From: Folioceros fuciformis
Taxonomy: Eukaryota; Anthocerotophyta; Anthocerotopsida; Anthocerotales
DNA length: 35,069 nt
Assembly: GCA_049999805.1 (NCBI GenBank)
Contig: JBNGIO010006043.1
Span: forward strand, 68,765 to 103,833
Direction of reading: 5' to 3'
Shown here: piece by piece, positions 21,019 through 32,885 of the stretch
Position numbering within the stretch: position 1 is the stretch's first letter
How the letters are laid out: each line of letters opens with the position of its first letter
Made by a program: the position numbers and the translations under genes
Notes under the pieces: model-generated
The model's input: only the letters and a program-made list of their open reading frames with translations
What the model was told of the DNA's origin: nothing
The model's database searches: none

Positions 21019-24000
21019 ATGGAGGTTGTGTCAGCTGGTCCCGACTCCATCGAGCTGCGACACCTCAATTCTGCAATGCACAAACTCAGTTCCGTGGCGG
21101 AGGATCGGGCGATCCAAAAGGTGAATCGTGCGTATCAGAACGGCGGGGATCACTCCAACGTTAGGAGTCCCGTGGCGTCCATCTTGGTTAACGGCTTCGG
21201 CAAGCCTCCGCTGCCTCACAAGGTTCCGGCAGCCACCAGTCCTGAGGTCCCGGCGGCCACCAGTCCTGAGGTTGGGGTAGCCAGGGCGGGAATCATCAAA
21301 GAGCACAAGGAGGAGAAGGAGAAGGAGGAGGTGGAAGCAGAGGAGGACGAAGACGAGGAGGAGGAAACGGAATGGGATTTCCGGGAAGACAAGGTGAGCG
21401 GCTATGGCGTGGATGAGCGGGACCTCGGCACCGCAGACAGCTGGCTCAAGCGGCACCCGGAGCTGGTGCGGCTCACCGGTCGCCATCCCTTCAACTGCGA
21501 GCCGCCGCTGTCCAGGCTCATGGATGCGGGATTCATCACGCCCGTGTCGCTGCACTACGTGCGCAATCACGGGTACGTGCCGCGAGTGCTGGACGGGGAA
21601 AGCTGGACTGTGGAGGTTAGCGGCAACGTGGCCCGCCCCGGTATCTTCACGGTCCAGCAGCTCAAGGAGGAATTCCGTCCCATATCCCTGCCGGTCACTC
21701 TGGTTTGCGCTGGGAATCGGAGGAAGGAGCAGAACATGGTGAAGCAGAGCATTGGATTCAGCTGGGGCGCAGCAGCTGTCAGCACGTCGGTTTGGAAGGG
21801 TGTCCGCCTCTGCGACCTGCTCAAGCGTGTAGGAGTCAAGAGCAAGCGTCGTGGTGCGTTGTTTGTGTGCTTCGAAGGCGCTGAGAAGCTTCCTGGCGGC
21901 GGAGGCACCAAGTAAGACCGCATCATCCTGTCCTCTGCGTCGCTCAATTGGCTCGTCGACCCAGCCTTGGCTTTGCCTGCTGACATCTCTTGGCTTTTCC
22001 TCGATTTAGGTATGGCACCAGCCTCAAGATTGATGTGGCCATGGACGAGGCCAACGACATTCTGCTCGCTTACGAACAGAACGGCAAGGAGTTAGAGCCG
22101 GACCATGGATTCCCCATCCGCATGATCATTCCTGGATACATCGGAGGCCGCATGGTGAAGTGGCTCACCAAAATCTGGGTCACCTCTGAAGAATCCGACA
22201 ACTTTTACCATTTCAAGGACAATCGTGTTCTACCTTCGCATGTGGACGCCGAAAAGGCCAACGATGAAGGTCTGACCCTCGTACTGTATCTGCTCCTTCA
22301 TTCCATGCCTGCCTTCTCCTCAACCTAAACTCGCGGCCTACAGGATGGTGGTACCATCCGGATTACATCATCAACGAGCTCAATATCAACTCTGCCATTA
22401 CCACACCAGCTCATGCCGAAGTTCTTCCCATCAATCTCACAACGGTGCAGCGTCCTTACATTTTCAGGGGCTATGCCTACACAGGTGGTTCTTTTGCTAT
22501 ACCTCGTTTTCTCTTTAAATGATGCTCCTTTGACGTCTGGTGTGGACATAAGTGAGTCATCAGAACGCCTGACCAATGTTCTTGTGTCATGTCACGGCGC
22601 CAGGAGGCGGCAGGAAAGTGATCAGAGCAGAGGTGTCTTTGGACGGAGGTGCGGAATGGAGACTGGCCAAGATCACTCAACCAGAGAAGCCCACCAAGTA
22701 CGGTAGGTATTGGTGCTGGTGCTTTTGGGAGCTTGAAGTCGAAGTTACAGAGCTCCTTTCAGCGAAGGAGCTGATTGTCCGGGCATGGGACAGTGCGCAG
22801 AACACTCAGCCCCAGGACCTCACCTGGAATGTCATGGTATGACCAGCCACGTGACACCCGAACCTAACATTCAAGCTCTTGGACAGCTACAGCCGCACTA
22901 ATCGCCATGTTACTTACAGGGGATGATGAACAACTGCTGGTTCAGAGTGAAGGTGCACCCTTGCAAGCCCAAGGGAGGAGGAATCGGACTTACGTTCGAG
23001 CATCCCACCAGGCCAGGCAACCAGTCGGGAGGCTGGATGGTGAAGGAGAAAGACGAGGAGAAAGTAGAGACAGACAAGAAGTCCAAGAAGTCCCTGACTA
23101 AATCCGTCTCCTCTCCATTCCTCACCGAACACAAGCGCCAGATCACTGTCTCCGAGCTGCGGAAGCATGCCACTGATGAATCGGCTTGGATTGTGGTCCA
23201 CAACAAGGTCTACGACACCACCAAGTTCCTGGAGGACCACCCCGGGGGCAAGGACAGCATCATGATCAACGCGGGCTCCGATTGCACAGAGGAATTCGAC
23301 GCCATCCACTCCACCAAGGCCAAGAACATGCTGGAAGAATACTACATAGGCGAGCTGACCGTGAACGGCAGCCTGTCGGTGGAAGCCACGCCAGACAACA
23401 GCATGAGGGGTGGCACAGCATTTGCGCATCTGAAGACCATCGGGGACCTGAAGCCCCCGGTTGCACTCAACCCCAGGGAGAAGATTTCCTGCCGCCTCAT
23501 CGAGAAGGAGAGCATCAGCCACGACGTTCGCCGCTTCAGGTTCTCGCTCCCAAGCCCGACCCATATCCTGGGCCTGCCAGTCGGGAAGCACATTTTCCTT
23601 AGTGCAAGAATCAACGACAAGCTGGTGATGCGCGGGTACACTCCCATCACCTCCGACGATGAAGCAGGCTACTTCGACCTGGTAGTGAAGATATATTACA
23701 AGGGCGTGGACCCCAAGTTTCCCAACGGCGGCCTCATGTCTCAGCATCTGGAGTCACTCCACATCGGCGACACCGTCGACGTCAGGGGTCCGCTAGGGCA
23801 TCTCCATTACAAGGGTCAGGGCTCCTTTACTAGCGACGGCAAGCCACATTTCGCCAAGAGGATCAACATGCTTGCAGGCGGCACCGGCATCACTCCCATG
23901 TACCAGGTGATGCAGGCCATTTTCAAGGACCCGCTAGACCACACCGAGATCTCCCTCCTCTACGCCAACCGCACAGTGGACGACATCCTCCTTCGACCCG

Positions 24001-24245
24001 AGCTGGAGAAATGGCAGCAACAGCATAGATCCAGGTTCAAGATCTGGTACACCGTGCAGACGGCGCCCGAAGGATGGAGCTACGATGAGGGGTTCATGAC
24101 GGAGCGCATGTTCCAGGAGCACCTCTTCCCGCCCGCACCCGACACTGTGTCGTTCATGTGCGGCGCCCCGCCCATGCTCCAGTTCTGCTGCCACCCGTTC
24201 CTCGCAGCTCTGGGACACGAGAAATCGACAACCTTCGTCTTCTGA
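21019..24245 (+). CDS. NIA: Assimilatory nitrate reductase, NAD(P)H dependent (five exons)
   Basis: Exons: 21019-21911, 22010-22269, 22344-22484, 22604-22836 and 22920-24245. They give 950 residues with all GT-AG junctions in phase. The enzyme reduces nitrate to nitrite in the cytosol, passing electrons from FAD to haem to molybdenum cofactor. Domains: an acidic N-terminal extension; the sulfite-oxidase-type Mo domain with catalytic Cys230 ([13 protein letters not shown]) and the [11 protein letters not shown] and GGRMVKWL segments; the dimerisation domain to about 540; hinge 1; cytochrome b5 with haem ligands His616 (HPGG) and His639 (HSTKA); the FAD domain (RGYTP at 747); and the NAD(P)H domain ([17 protein letters not shown] at 923, terminal FVF). 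Hinge 1 contains Lys-Ser-Val-Ser-Ser-Pro (570-575) where seed plants have the 14-3-3 phosphosite. A TTG codon 36 bases upstream is in frame but not a credible start. Confidence 0.97.
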
Positions 24246-24596
24246 GCTTGTCTTCCCGTCTTTTCCTTGTACAGAATTATTGCGGTTGGACAGTCCCACA
24301 AATGCGTAGACCACACCCGGACATGGGACTGATGACACCCTATGTAATTTTATTCGAAATATACATACATAAATATCTACCGAGTCTCCGGGGCTTTAGG
24401 GAACCAAAAAACTCGAGAAGCCGGCACACCATCCGAAGGCCCGAGAAATGAACTCTGCGTGTGGAATTTTGGCGGGAACGATCCTCCAAATTAGGGTTCT
24501 TTTATGAGTGAGTACTCTGAGAGTCTCGAGTTGCAAGAGTCGAGATGCGCGGGTTGCAAATGCTGATGGGTGCGGGAAGGAAGAGATGCGGCAGGA

Positions 24597-27464
24597 ATGG
24601 ATCGCGTGGAAGAATTGAGCAGGGTCTTGGAGCGTGCGGTGGAGGAGCCCCTGGCCGCGAAGGAGGTGGACAAGTTTCTGAGATGCGACAAGAGCGTGTC
24701 GCTGGTGGACAGGGCCTTGGGAATGCTTGGACATGGAGCTCCTGTGGTATGAATTTTGTGGTTTTCGTTTGGAGACGGTGGGGAGGGCACATATCGTGTT
24801 TTCTCTGAGTTCTGAAAGTTTTTGCTTTTCTTGTACAGATTTGCAGCGTGATGAGCAGCGTGCTGGTGGACACCTTGTCTGCATTGTTGCAGGCTGTGGT
24901 CTGGCGAGTGCCTGCGCTAGGTGCTGGCGAAGTGGCGGGTGGGTTTTGTTTTAGGTTGAACGAAGGTGGGACAGGCAGCTGGGGGGACCCCGGGTCTGGG
25001 ACTGGTGGCACGGTGTCGCTCTCGAGATTGGAGAGTGTGGTGAAGTTATGCGAGGCTTTCTGTTGCGGTGCGGGGAGCGATGGTGAGACCTTTTTTTTTC
25101 GTTCTGAATTCTCAGGTCTGACGTTTCTGAAGGTGATGTGCGTTGACCGAGGGATGACAGCTGTCGTATTTTGCTGTAGAAGTGACGGTGATTTGCCTGG
25201 TGGAGTGTATGTTGAAAGTTGCTGCCTCGGTTCCTGCCTGTCGATTTGACGGGGCCACGTCCATGTACCATAGAGGACCATCCCATTCTGTGAACGAGTC
25301 GGGGAAGGCGTTCCAGAGCTTTCTGGATATGGTTGTTTCCAAGAAAGAGGCGATTTACGACAAGCTCAGCCCCTGTGCCAGGTCAGTAACTGGCTGTTAT
25401 GATCGGGTGTGGGTGAGTATTGGGAACCGTCTGTGAGTGGCCTGCATAGGTTGGTTTGAGCTCTCAGCTCCTAATTGCAACTTTCTTGTTGGACAGATTC
25501 TGAAGGACTAGTTTGGGGTGGGCACAGATTGCATGCATGGCGTCTTCGACCTTCGCTGCTGGAGCATGATGTCTCCAAAGTAGCTCATGAGGCTGCAAGA
25601 CGACCACTCTTATCTATACAACAATATCTAACGGACTCAGGCGCCGGCAGGCACCTGATTGTGTGCCTGGCGCTTGCACCGGATATGTGTGCAGAAGTAA
25701 GGCGGCACTTACACACCTGGCTTCTCTTATCGTAAGTCATGGTTGGTCTGTCTTGTGTGGAATGTATTTTCGAATGGAGCCCAGGCGCTTGCGGGGTTCT
25801 GTCTACGGGTGAAGGGTAAAACTGTTTTTTATGTGTGCAGTGGTGCAGCCAGCATTTTGAGATTCCGTTCCCACCTTATGGAGGCTGTGAGGAAGGTTTA
25901 CAGTGAACCATCGACGTGGGGTCTTGATGCGGATTTGCGTTTGCTGCCAGGCCCAAATATCTGTCTTGGGTCTTTGCAACCATGTTTAAGGATACTAAGG
26001 ATGGCTCCCTGTCCGTCTGGACTTGTGGAATTGGTCAGAATTCTTGATCAGCAAGACGCTGCTGCCTCAGGTTCTCAACTTGGAAATTCTGAGAGGGGTA
26101 CGCCAGTCTCACGCTTCTTACACGTGGAGTCATTCTGGTACATGAACACACCGATTAGCGTTTTTCACGCGAGTATGCACCTGAATGTCGATAGAATGAA
26201 GTGGTGTCATGTGGTCCAATGAGCATCTGTTTATGCATGCGGCTACGAAACGCTTCTCCGTTGTCTCACTGAGCGTTGTTGTCTGATTTGTGTGGTCATC
26301 AGGAGCTTGCAATTGGACTTCTTACCCTGGTTCAAATTTGCCGTGCAAATTCTGTTCAAAAGATTTGGCCGACACACGGAGAGTGCTGTTGTCAGTACCC
26401 GTGCATCCGCTTCTAAGTATGTTTACAAGTTGATTAACCCCAGCAGTCATCTTGCAAGCGAAGGTGGAGCCGCTGAGGTGCTGGAACTAGCAGACAGGTG
26501 GATCCAGTTTTGGAGCTTAGGATCAAAACCTGAAGCAGAGAGCACTGACGGATCCCATGCAAGGCATGTAGGCCTGCGAACATTAGACAGGGACGAAATG
26601 CTTCAGGCGGAAATGAAGAGGAGGAAGAAGGACGTGGCGGAGGCTGACACGGGGCATATGGAGGTTCTGGAAAGATGGTTTGCAGATTTTTATCAAGCAT
26701 TTGATTCCAGGCAGAACTCCGAGCAGAACAGAATGAACACAGGAACACACAGGGTTGACCAGGTGGTGGCATCTCTTAGGAATCCACTGACCTCCGCCGA
26801 GACGGTGGATGTCCGTCAATCCAGCACCAAGAAACCAGGAAGCTTTCCTGATCTTGTGCTTCAGCTGCTGATTTCTGCCGATCCTACAATTCTCAACGAA
26901 GATATGGGCTGTGTGCCACTGCTTTATGTCGCTTTCGGCACGTCCGTAGAGTTAGATCTGGGCTGTCTGAGAAAGGTGGGGGAGCGTGAAGGGATCGCAT
27001 CTCATACTTCAGAGCCACACTCTTCTTCTCCTCTCTGTCAATTTTGGTGGACATGGTCAGGCGTAAGTTGCAGAGAGCCTCAGCACCGCACGGAACGGTT
27101 CACGGGGTCATGGCAGTGCCGTTTCTGGCAACAGGCGGCTGAAGCAGATATATGGAGGTGGATAAGGGGCGGGGATGCCATTTTCCATGTCATGGAAAGT
27201 GATGAATTTCTGCCAGCAGTGGTGATGAATGAAGCCCCGAAGGAGGCTACCCTTTGGGCTCCCGTGCTTCATATCCTCTTCCACTTTATGGAGGAATTGT
27301 CGGTGAGGTTGGCGAATGCCAAGCAGGCGAGCCATCTAAAAGACCTACGTGACAGATTCTGGAGATGGACTGTCGCCAAGCAGAAGCACGTTGTCGTCCG
27401 TCGAAGCTCCACGTCCTTGTTGGAGAGCTTGGACCAGCAGCTTTCACGCTGCCAGGTCGATTGA
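24597..27464 (+). CDS. Conserved plant protein of unknown function (about six exons)
   Basis: Likely exons: 24597-24746, 24839-25082, 25180-25381, 25528-25731, 25841-26137 and 26303-27464. The junctions at 24746/24839, 25082/25180 and 25731/25841 are clean GT-AG with matching phases. The 25381/25528 and 26137/26303 junctions are my best choices and less sure. The protein (about 750 residues) starts MDRVEELSRVLERAVEE and contains RPLLSIQQYLTDSGAGRHLI, LALAPDMCAEVRRHLHTW and a segment near FLPWFKFAVQILFKRFG. These resemble a conserved but uncharacterised plant family as I remember it. There is no signal peptide or enzyme motif. It is largely helical and may be a scaffold. Its ATG lies about 350 bp after the nitrate reductase stop, on the same strand. 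Confidence 0.75.
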
Positions 27465-28739
27465 AAGAGTGACGTAATGCTGACTAGGGCGTGCATTATT
27501 GACGCATGTGTGCCGGTACATCGACTTCGCGGCCATTGGTGCACCAACCCGTTTCCCGAGACCCTGATTGTCACACGTCACGCTAGCTGATGGGAGCTGT
27601 TCAACGTACAGGGTTTCCAGGGTGCAGCTTGCTGTTGGGCTGCCCATAACACGGGAAGATGCTTTATGCACGCCTTTCCTCCAACCTGAGTGGTGGGTCA
27701 GTGCGAAATCGTCCCCGACAGGGTGCTTCTCGTAAAGCCGTTGGCGTGCATCGAGGGTCCATGTGAGGAGCATTTGCTTTCACCGGTCTGCAAGAACTTG
27801 AATCATGCAATGACACCACGAACTGCATGATTGGGCGCTGGTGAAGTGATTTGCCGTGTACGATACTTTACATTGAGGAAGGGATTACCTCAAGACAGTG
27901 ATGGAAAAACGTGTGGAAGATGCCCAATACTATTGCACACTGCAATTGCTGTCGTCGTCGAGCTAAACGCCTGGTTCCTTCGTCTTATTATTACACTCGA
28001 GAAGCTCCGTTTCCGAAGCTGCAAGCGATGACTGCCTACATAATTGACTTCAGAGACACGCAGCTGGCTGCTTACTCCGCACGTTACGTACATCAAATAC
28101 AGCCTCCATCTCTGCACCACATTTCGTCTTCTTCGCTAGAACTGAAGGTCAGAGACAGATGATGGGCGGCTATGAGAATTTGCACGTGAAATTGTGGTAC
28201 AGTCTTGCTCCGATTAGTCGTGTTTTCTATAAGCTTGAAAGCAGGCTTTTCAGAGGACTGATTCCCCAGACTTGCTCAGACTGCACGATTCATATTTGTT
28301 TGTAGGGTGACGAGAAGGCGTAGCGGAATTGCGTGGATGGCAGGCCTTCGTGAGCGTGCCAGATTTTTCTCAATCGCGTCGGGCTTGCCAAGGTTGAGCC
28401 ATTTTCACAGTAGGATACTGCAGACGTACGAGTCTCATCCTCATCCCTGTGCTGGGCTGTGCTGTGCGGACTGACACCTGCAAAATAGAACAATTGAACC
28501 AGTATTTTCTTCATTTCACACACATCTTCATTTCACACAAATGAAGACACACGATCTGCAAAAGATGGTACGGGCGTCAGAAATACGGCGCAAATTGTGT
28601 GCGGGTACATAGTAAGATGGCCATTCTGGAAGCCGAACAAGATGTAAATTCAAGAAAAAATGTCGTATACATAAGAATAGGGAACCCCAACTACTAGGAG
28701 TGAGGATGAAACTGTGTATGTCTCTTCTATCTATCGGAT
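27465..28739. other. Convergent intergenic region
   Basis: This lies between the 3' ends of the unknown plant gene (+) and the BAHD acyltransferase (-). The short frames lack any recognisable domain. Besides the two 3' untranslated regions I see nothing definite. Confidence 0.5.
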
Positions 28740-30133
28740 CTATACGGTGTAGACTATTTCCTCGAGCTGCTCCATTTCAGGGGCGAAAAGTCCAACCACA
28801 GCGTCGATGCTGCCGTCCCTGACCATCGCGGGAACCAGCATGATGAGGCCCTCGAAGGGGACACCTGGAGGCCCCGCGTACACGGGTGTGCCGTGGCCAA
28901 AATCCACCTTGTACAGGGGCAGCTGAGCCCAACTGGTTACACTGAGATTAGGGCGCAGAACAGTCCGGTTACTTCTCGCAATGGGTGCAGGATTCCTCTG
29001 TTGCAGCTCCACGAAGTCCATGGCCGAGCGCATGTAATCGTTGTCCATTCTTTTGATGGCATTGTGAACTACAGTTGCCGCGGACGACAGTGGCGAGTCC
29101 ACCAATTCCTGGGCAGTGGTTTGCGGACAGGCGTGGAAGATGACGTTTCCGAAGTAGTCCTCGGAGATGGGGGGAGCCAATCTCCTCCTCCCATTGGCAG
29201 CCACCAGAGCCCTGATGACCACTCCACCTGACACACCCCGGGCCGTGGTAATGCACCTCCACAGGTGCGCCGTGAGAGACTCAAAAGTGGAAAAGCCCCT
29301 GGCATCCCCTGGCCTGGCTGCCTTGGCCTTGAGTACCTTCAGCATTTCCGGACTGAAGTGCAGCTTCTTGACGGAGAGAGGCGGAAACACCTCTTCGTCA
29401 CCGCAGGTTGACGCGGGCTTCTTGTACTCGATATGATCGAACACCGGCTCAGTCCCATTCCTCCCTCGCAGAACAGACCGATCGTGCAGGGGGGCGGAAA
29501 TGACAGGCAACCCCTGCACCGCGCTGGCCCAATCGCTCATGAACCTGCTAGCACCTTCTCCATCCGCCACCTGATGGTGACGAGCAATGCCAAGCACGAC
29601 ACCACCGCAGGCAAATTTCGTCACCTGAAGCACCACGCACGCACACACGAAAATCAGTCAGTACTATCCCTCACACATTTCCAAATCTCATTTCCCCGCA
29701 ACAAGGTTCGGCGCGCGCGCCGACCTCCCGACCGTACCTGAACCAACAGAAGCTCAGGAACTCCCCGATTAGCAGGCACCAAATCCACCAGCAGCGGGCT
29801 GGGATTGAACGGCATCACATCCTCCAGCGTCCCGTTCGCCGTAGCCTCGATGAAAACAGCTCCTTCATCGTTACAAACGATAGCCCTCCGCCCATCCGCG
29901 TCCTCCCCGAACCTCCCGGCCCACTCCCGGTAAAGCACCAGCACCTTAGCCAGGCCCTCCTCCAAGGCGGCCGCCGAGACGGCGGGAGCCGGATACGCAT
30001 ACAGAATCTCAACGTGAACTCGGGGAACAACGAGATCCGAGGAACTGAGCGGCACTACGAACTCCGCTCCTCCGCTCGCCGGCTTCACCAGCCGCGCCGG
30101 CCCCTTCTCAACCTTGATCTTGAGGATATGCAT
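28740..30133 (-). CDS. BAHD-family acyltransferase, HCT-like (two exons)
   Basis: Exons 30133-29738 and 29624-28740 join in phase 0 (CAG|GTACGG, TTCAG acceptor) for 426 residues, the usual BAHD length. Motifs: the catalytic His149-x3-Asp153 (HHQVADG), the YFGN segment in the middle, and the structural DFGWG motif present as DFGHG at 373-377. BAHD enzymes transfer acyl groups from CoA thioesters to hydroxyl or amine acceptors in the cytosol. The overall look (VHVEILYAYPAP, LLVDLVPANRG) is nearest hydroxycinnamoyl-CoA:shikimate/quinate transferases, but the acceptor cannot be read from sequence alone. The intron position just before the HxxxD segment is common in this family. An upstream ATG in the same frame (30250) adds an Arg-rich leader and is less likely. 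Confidence 0.92.
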
Positions 30134-31537
30134 CGCGACCTCTTTGTGACGATTCTCACCCTCCCTCGCCCTGCTTCCTCTCCGCCCGAGGGCTCTTCCC
30201 TTCCTTCTCAACACCCCGCCACGCAAGCCTCGCCCTCTGGCGCACTCCACACCTCACCACACTGCCTGCACCACACCAGCTATGGCAAACACAGCTCAAA
30301 CTCACCAAAAGCCACCTCAACAAAGTCCTATCCACCCTCAAGTACCATCACCCGGCGGTGCAAACGGCTAGCGGCAGCGCCACTCCAGGAGGTCGATTCT
30401 CAGGCAGCCGGCGTGGAAAACGCGCAACACGGAGGAGGAGAGCGCAATCAGCGCCTATACATAGGCAAGGAAGGTACGCGCGCCAACTGTTACCCCTCAG
30501 GCCCCGGGAGAACGAGCGAAGCCGCGAGCACAGCACCAGCATGTGGTCCCGACCAGAGACTCCCTGACGCGGCCTTTTAGAGTCGGCCCCTTTTACTCTT
30601 TCACCAAAAAGTTGAAACTTATCAAAAAAAGCGCAATCCTCTCGAGCACAACGCAGGGCACGGCGGGGGCCCGGTCTCGGTGGCTCTATGTCCGCCTCCC
30701 GGGAAACGCTTCCCATCGGCCTGGGACCTGTTGAGCACTCGGCATTCCAGCAGAGCGGGACCCACACACACCACCAGCGTGCTTGGCGTACGACGCTACG
30801 ACCTCTCCACGCCGCACCACGCTGCTTCCTCTTGTGGCTCACGAAACACTTCGTTGCTCCAGTCCCCTGTCCAACCTAGTCTACACAACACTACACGTCC
30901 AGGACATCGCTCCGGAGGTCTGGAAATCATGGTCCTCACTAGTGCCTATCTCAAACTTTCCATAGCATACTCTTGCCAAGAATGAAGCTCCATCAAACAA
31001 ACTACCAAAACTGGGCCCATGTCCCGCACCCTTTCTAACCATTACTGCTAGCAAATGAGAGGGCAAAAGTGGAGGGCGCTAGCTCTTTGGATGGTCTGCG
31101 TCGTTCTCAACGCCAATGGGTCCACGAGTCCCTAAAGTTGGGTCACAAGCACTAAGGTGGCCTCCATAGCCAACTCCCATCATAGCCTAGACAATATCCT
31201 TTGATGAGGTGGGTAAAGGGGGTGTCAACCACACAATGAAGCGCCCCCTATCCCTCGTTGATGTTTAAATGTTTTTGCAATGTGGTTCACATTGCCTACT
31301 ACACAAGGAAACGGCTTACATTGTACGATTGAGCTCTAGGAGAATGTAGCCCCCTAAAACAAATAAAGACTTGCCATACATTGCAAATATGGTGAAGTGG
31401 TTTTTAAAACCATCACAATGGCCTCCGCACCGGTTTTGCCACCTCATTACTAGACAAATACAGCTAGTTGGAGAACTCACATAATGCCACCATACAAGCT
31501 GCAGTTCAAACAACGACCAACGGGCCAACAACCTACT
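30134..31537. other. BAHD 5' flank and gene-empty region
   Basis: No gene is recognised. The first about 350 bases should be the BAHD leader and promoter on the minus strand. A GCCTAT-AC-ATAGGC inverted repeat at about 30454-30467 also contains a weak TATA-like minus-strand sequence. Beyond about 31000 the sequence is probably the decayed left part of the copia element. Confidence 0.4.
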
Positions 31538-32800
31538 ATGACCTTGGAGGAAGTACTTGGAGCACTTCTAGCAAAGGAGCGCTCAAGATCTCTTCTCTAG
31601 AATAAAGGCTCTTCAAGAACCAACTTCAATCGAGTACTTTTTGCTTTAAGAGGGAGAGGTGGATATCGTGGCTAAGGACAAGGCATGCCCAACCTATCTC
31701 CATCAAATCAACAAGGCACACACAAGAAAACTTTCACCTATAACCGGTGTAAAATACTAGGGCATTATAAGAGGGACTATAGGACAAAAAAGAGTGATGA
31801 TCCCAAGCGAGAGTCTACCACCCAAGAGTTCAATGTGGCTGTACCTAAAGATGAAACACCTTCTATCCTTACTGTTTGCTTCAATTCAATTGTTGTTGAG
31901 GGAGATAGTAGGTTCCTTAACTCTGGAGCAACAAGTCACATTTACCACGACAAGCGGGCTTTCTCATCTTTTGTCCTCTCCAATGATGACAAGCAATTTG
32001 TGTTGTTAGGGGATGATAGTGGTTTGTCCATCAAGGGCAAGGGCTTTGTCCTTACAAGGTTGTCAAGTGGAGGGAGTCTCAGCCTCACAGACGTACTATG
32101 TGTACCCTCTATGACAAAAAAAAATTGATGTCTGTCATAAAACTTTCCTAGGAGCATGCTTGTCAAATATGCTTTAACCACACTAGTTGCAAAATATCTA
32201 GCATAGGCACTAGTTTACAATTGTCTTCATGTCAACCTTTTAATGATCCTTACTTGTTGGATGTTAACACTTTGCCGCTCTCTATGCCTTCCAAACATGT
32301 TGTTCAAGCACATTCTAGCATGCACCTTAAAGGTGCATACAATTTCCAGGTATGATTATTAATCATACATGGAAGCTAGTTAAGTTGCCTGCTAACGGAA
32401 AGCCATCACCTCCAAGTGGGTATTCAAGCTCAAATTGCATCTTGATGGATCCGTGGCTAGGTATAAGGCTTGGCTTGTAGCTCGAGGTTACACACAAGTG
32501 CAAACTCTTGATTATGACGAGGCCTTTAGCCCTTGTAGTCAAGCCAACTTTAATGAGAATGTATATTATTATGTCTTGTTATACAACACCATCTCATTAT
32601 CCATTTGATGGATGGTAAAACAGCCTTTCTTAAGGGGGCTCTTGATGAAACTATCTACATGTAGTAGCATGAGGGTTATGTTCTAGATCCAGACCTGGTG
32701 TGTGAGCTTATCAAGTCTCTGTATGGACTTAAACAGTCAGCCCGAATTTAGAATGGACGAGCAAACACAAAGCTTCGTGCTTTAGGGTTTGTGGGGAAAA
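31538..32800 (+). mobile_element. Degenerate Ty1/copia retrotransposon body (gag to RT), pseudogene
   Basis: The gag end starts near 31538 (MTLEEVLGALLAKE) and contains in-frame TAG and TAA codons at about 31598 and 31673. The zinc-knuckle at about 31740 reads Tyr-x2-Cys-x4-His-x4-Tyr, so two of the CCHC ligands are lost. The protease motif is NSGATSH where DSGA(T/S)SH is usual, so the catalytic Asp is replaced. Gag-pre-integrase remnants follow (LMSVIKLS, DPYLLDVNTL). The integrase is missing. At about 32389 the reverse-transcriptase start (KWVFKLKLHLDGSVARYKAW, YTQVQTLDYDEAFSP) appears, followed by stop codons and LYGLKQSAR. The element is dead. Its right part is cut by an LTR-like insertion at 32886. 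Confidence 0.85.
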
Positions 32801-32885
32801 ATATTGCACTCAGGGGTGCTGCGAGGTCTACACAAACCCTCTTTATCGTTATAGCATTGGGATTCGATCCAGAGGGAATGATTTG

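Noticed and set aside
21031-21570. Minus-strand frame with a leucine-rich hydrophobic run
   Set aside because: The Leu run is simply the complement of the Glu/Lys stretch in nitrate reductase exon 1.
24502-25281. 259-codon minus-strand frame, Pro/Ser/Thr-rich
   Set aside because: It is antisense to three well-joined exons of the plus-strand gene. Its composition is that of a shadow frame.
26220-26222. In-frame TGA read as selenocysteine
   Set aside because: The surrounding segment lacks conservation and a GT-AG intron removes it in frame. Land plants are generally thought to lack selenoprotein synthesis.
32855-32875. tRNA-like B box (GATTCGATCC)
   Set aside because: It lacks one base of the consensus, and no cloverleaf or A box can be drawn around it.
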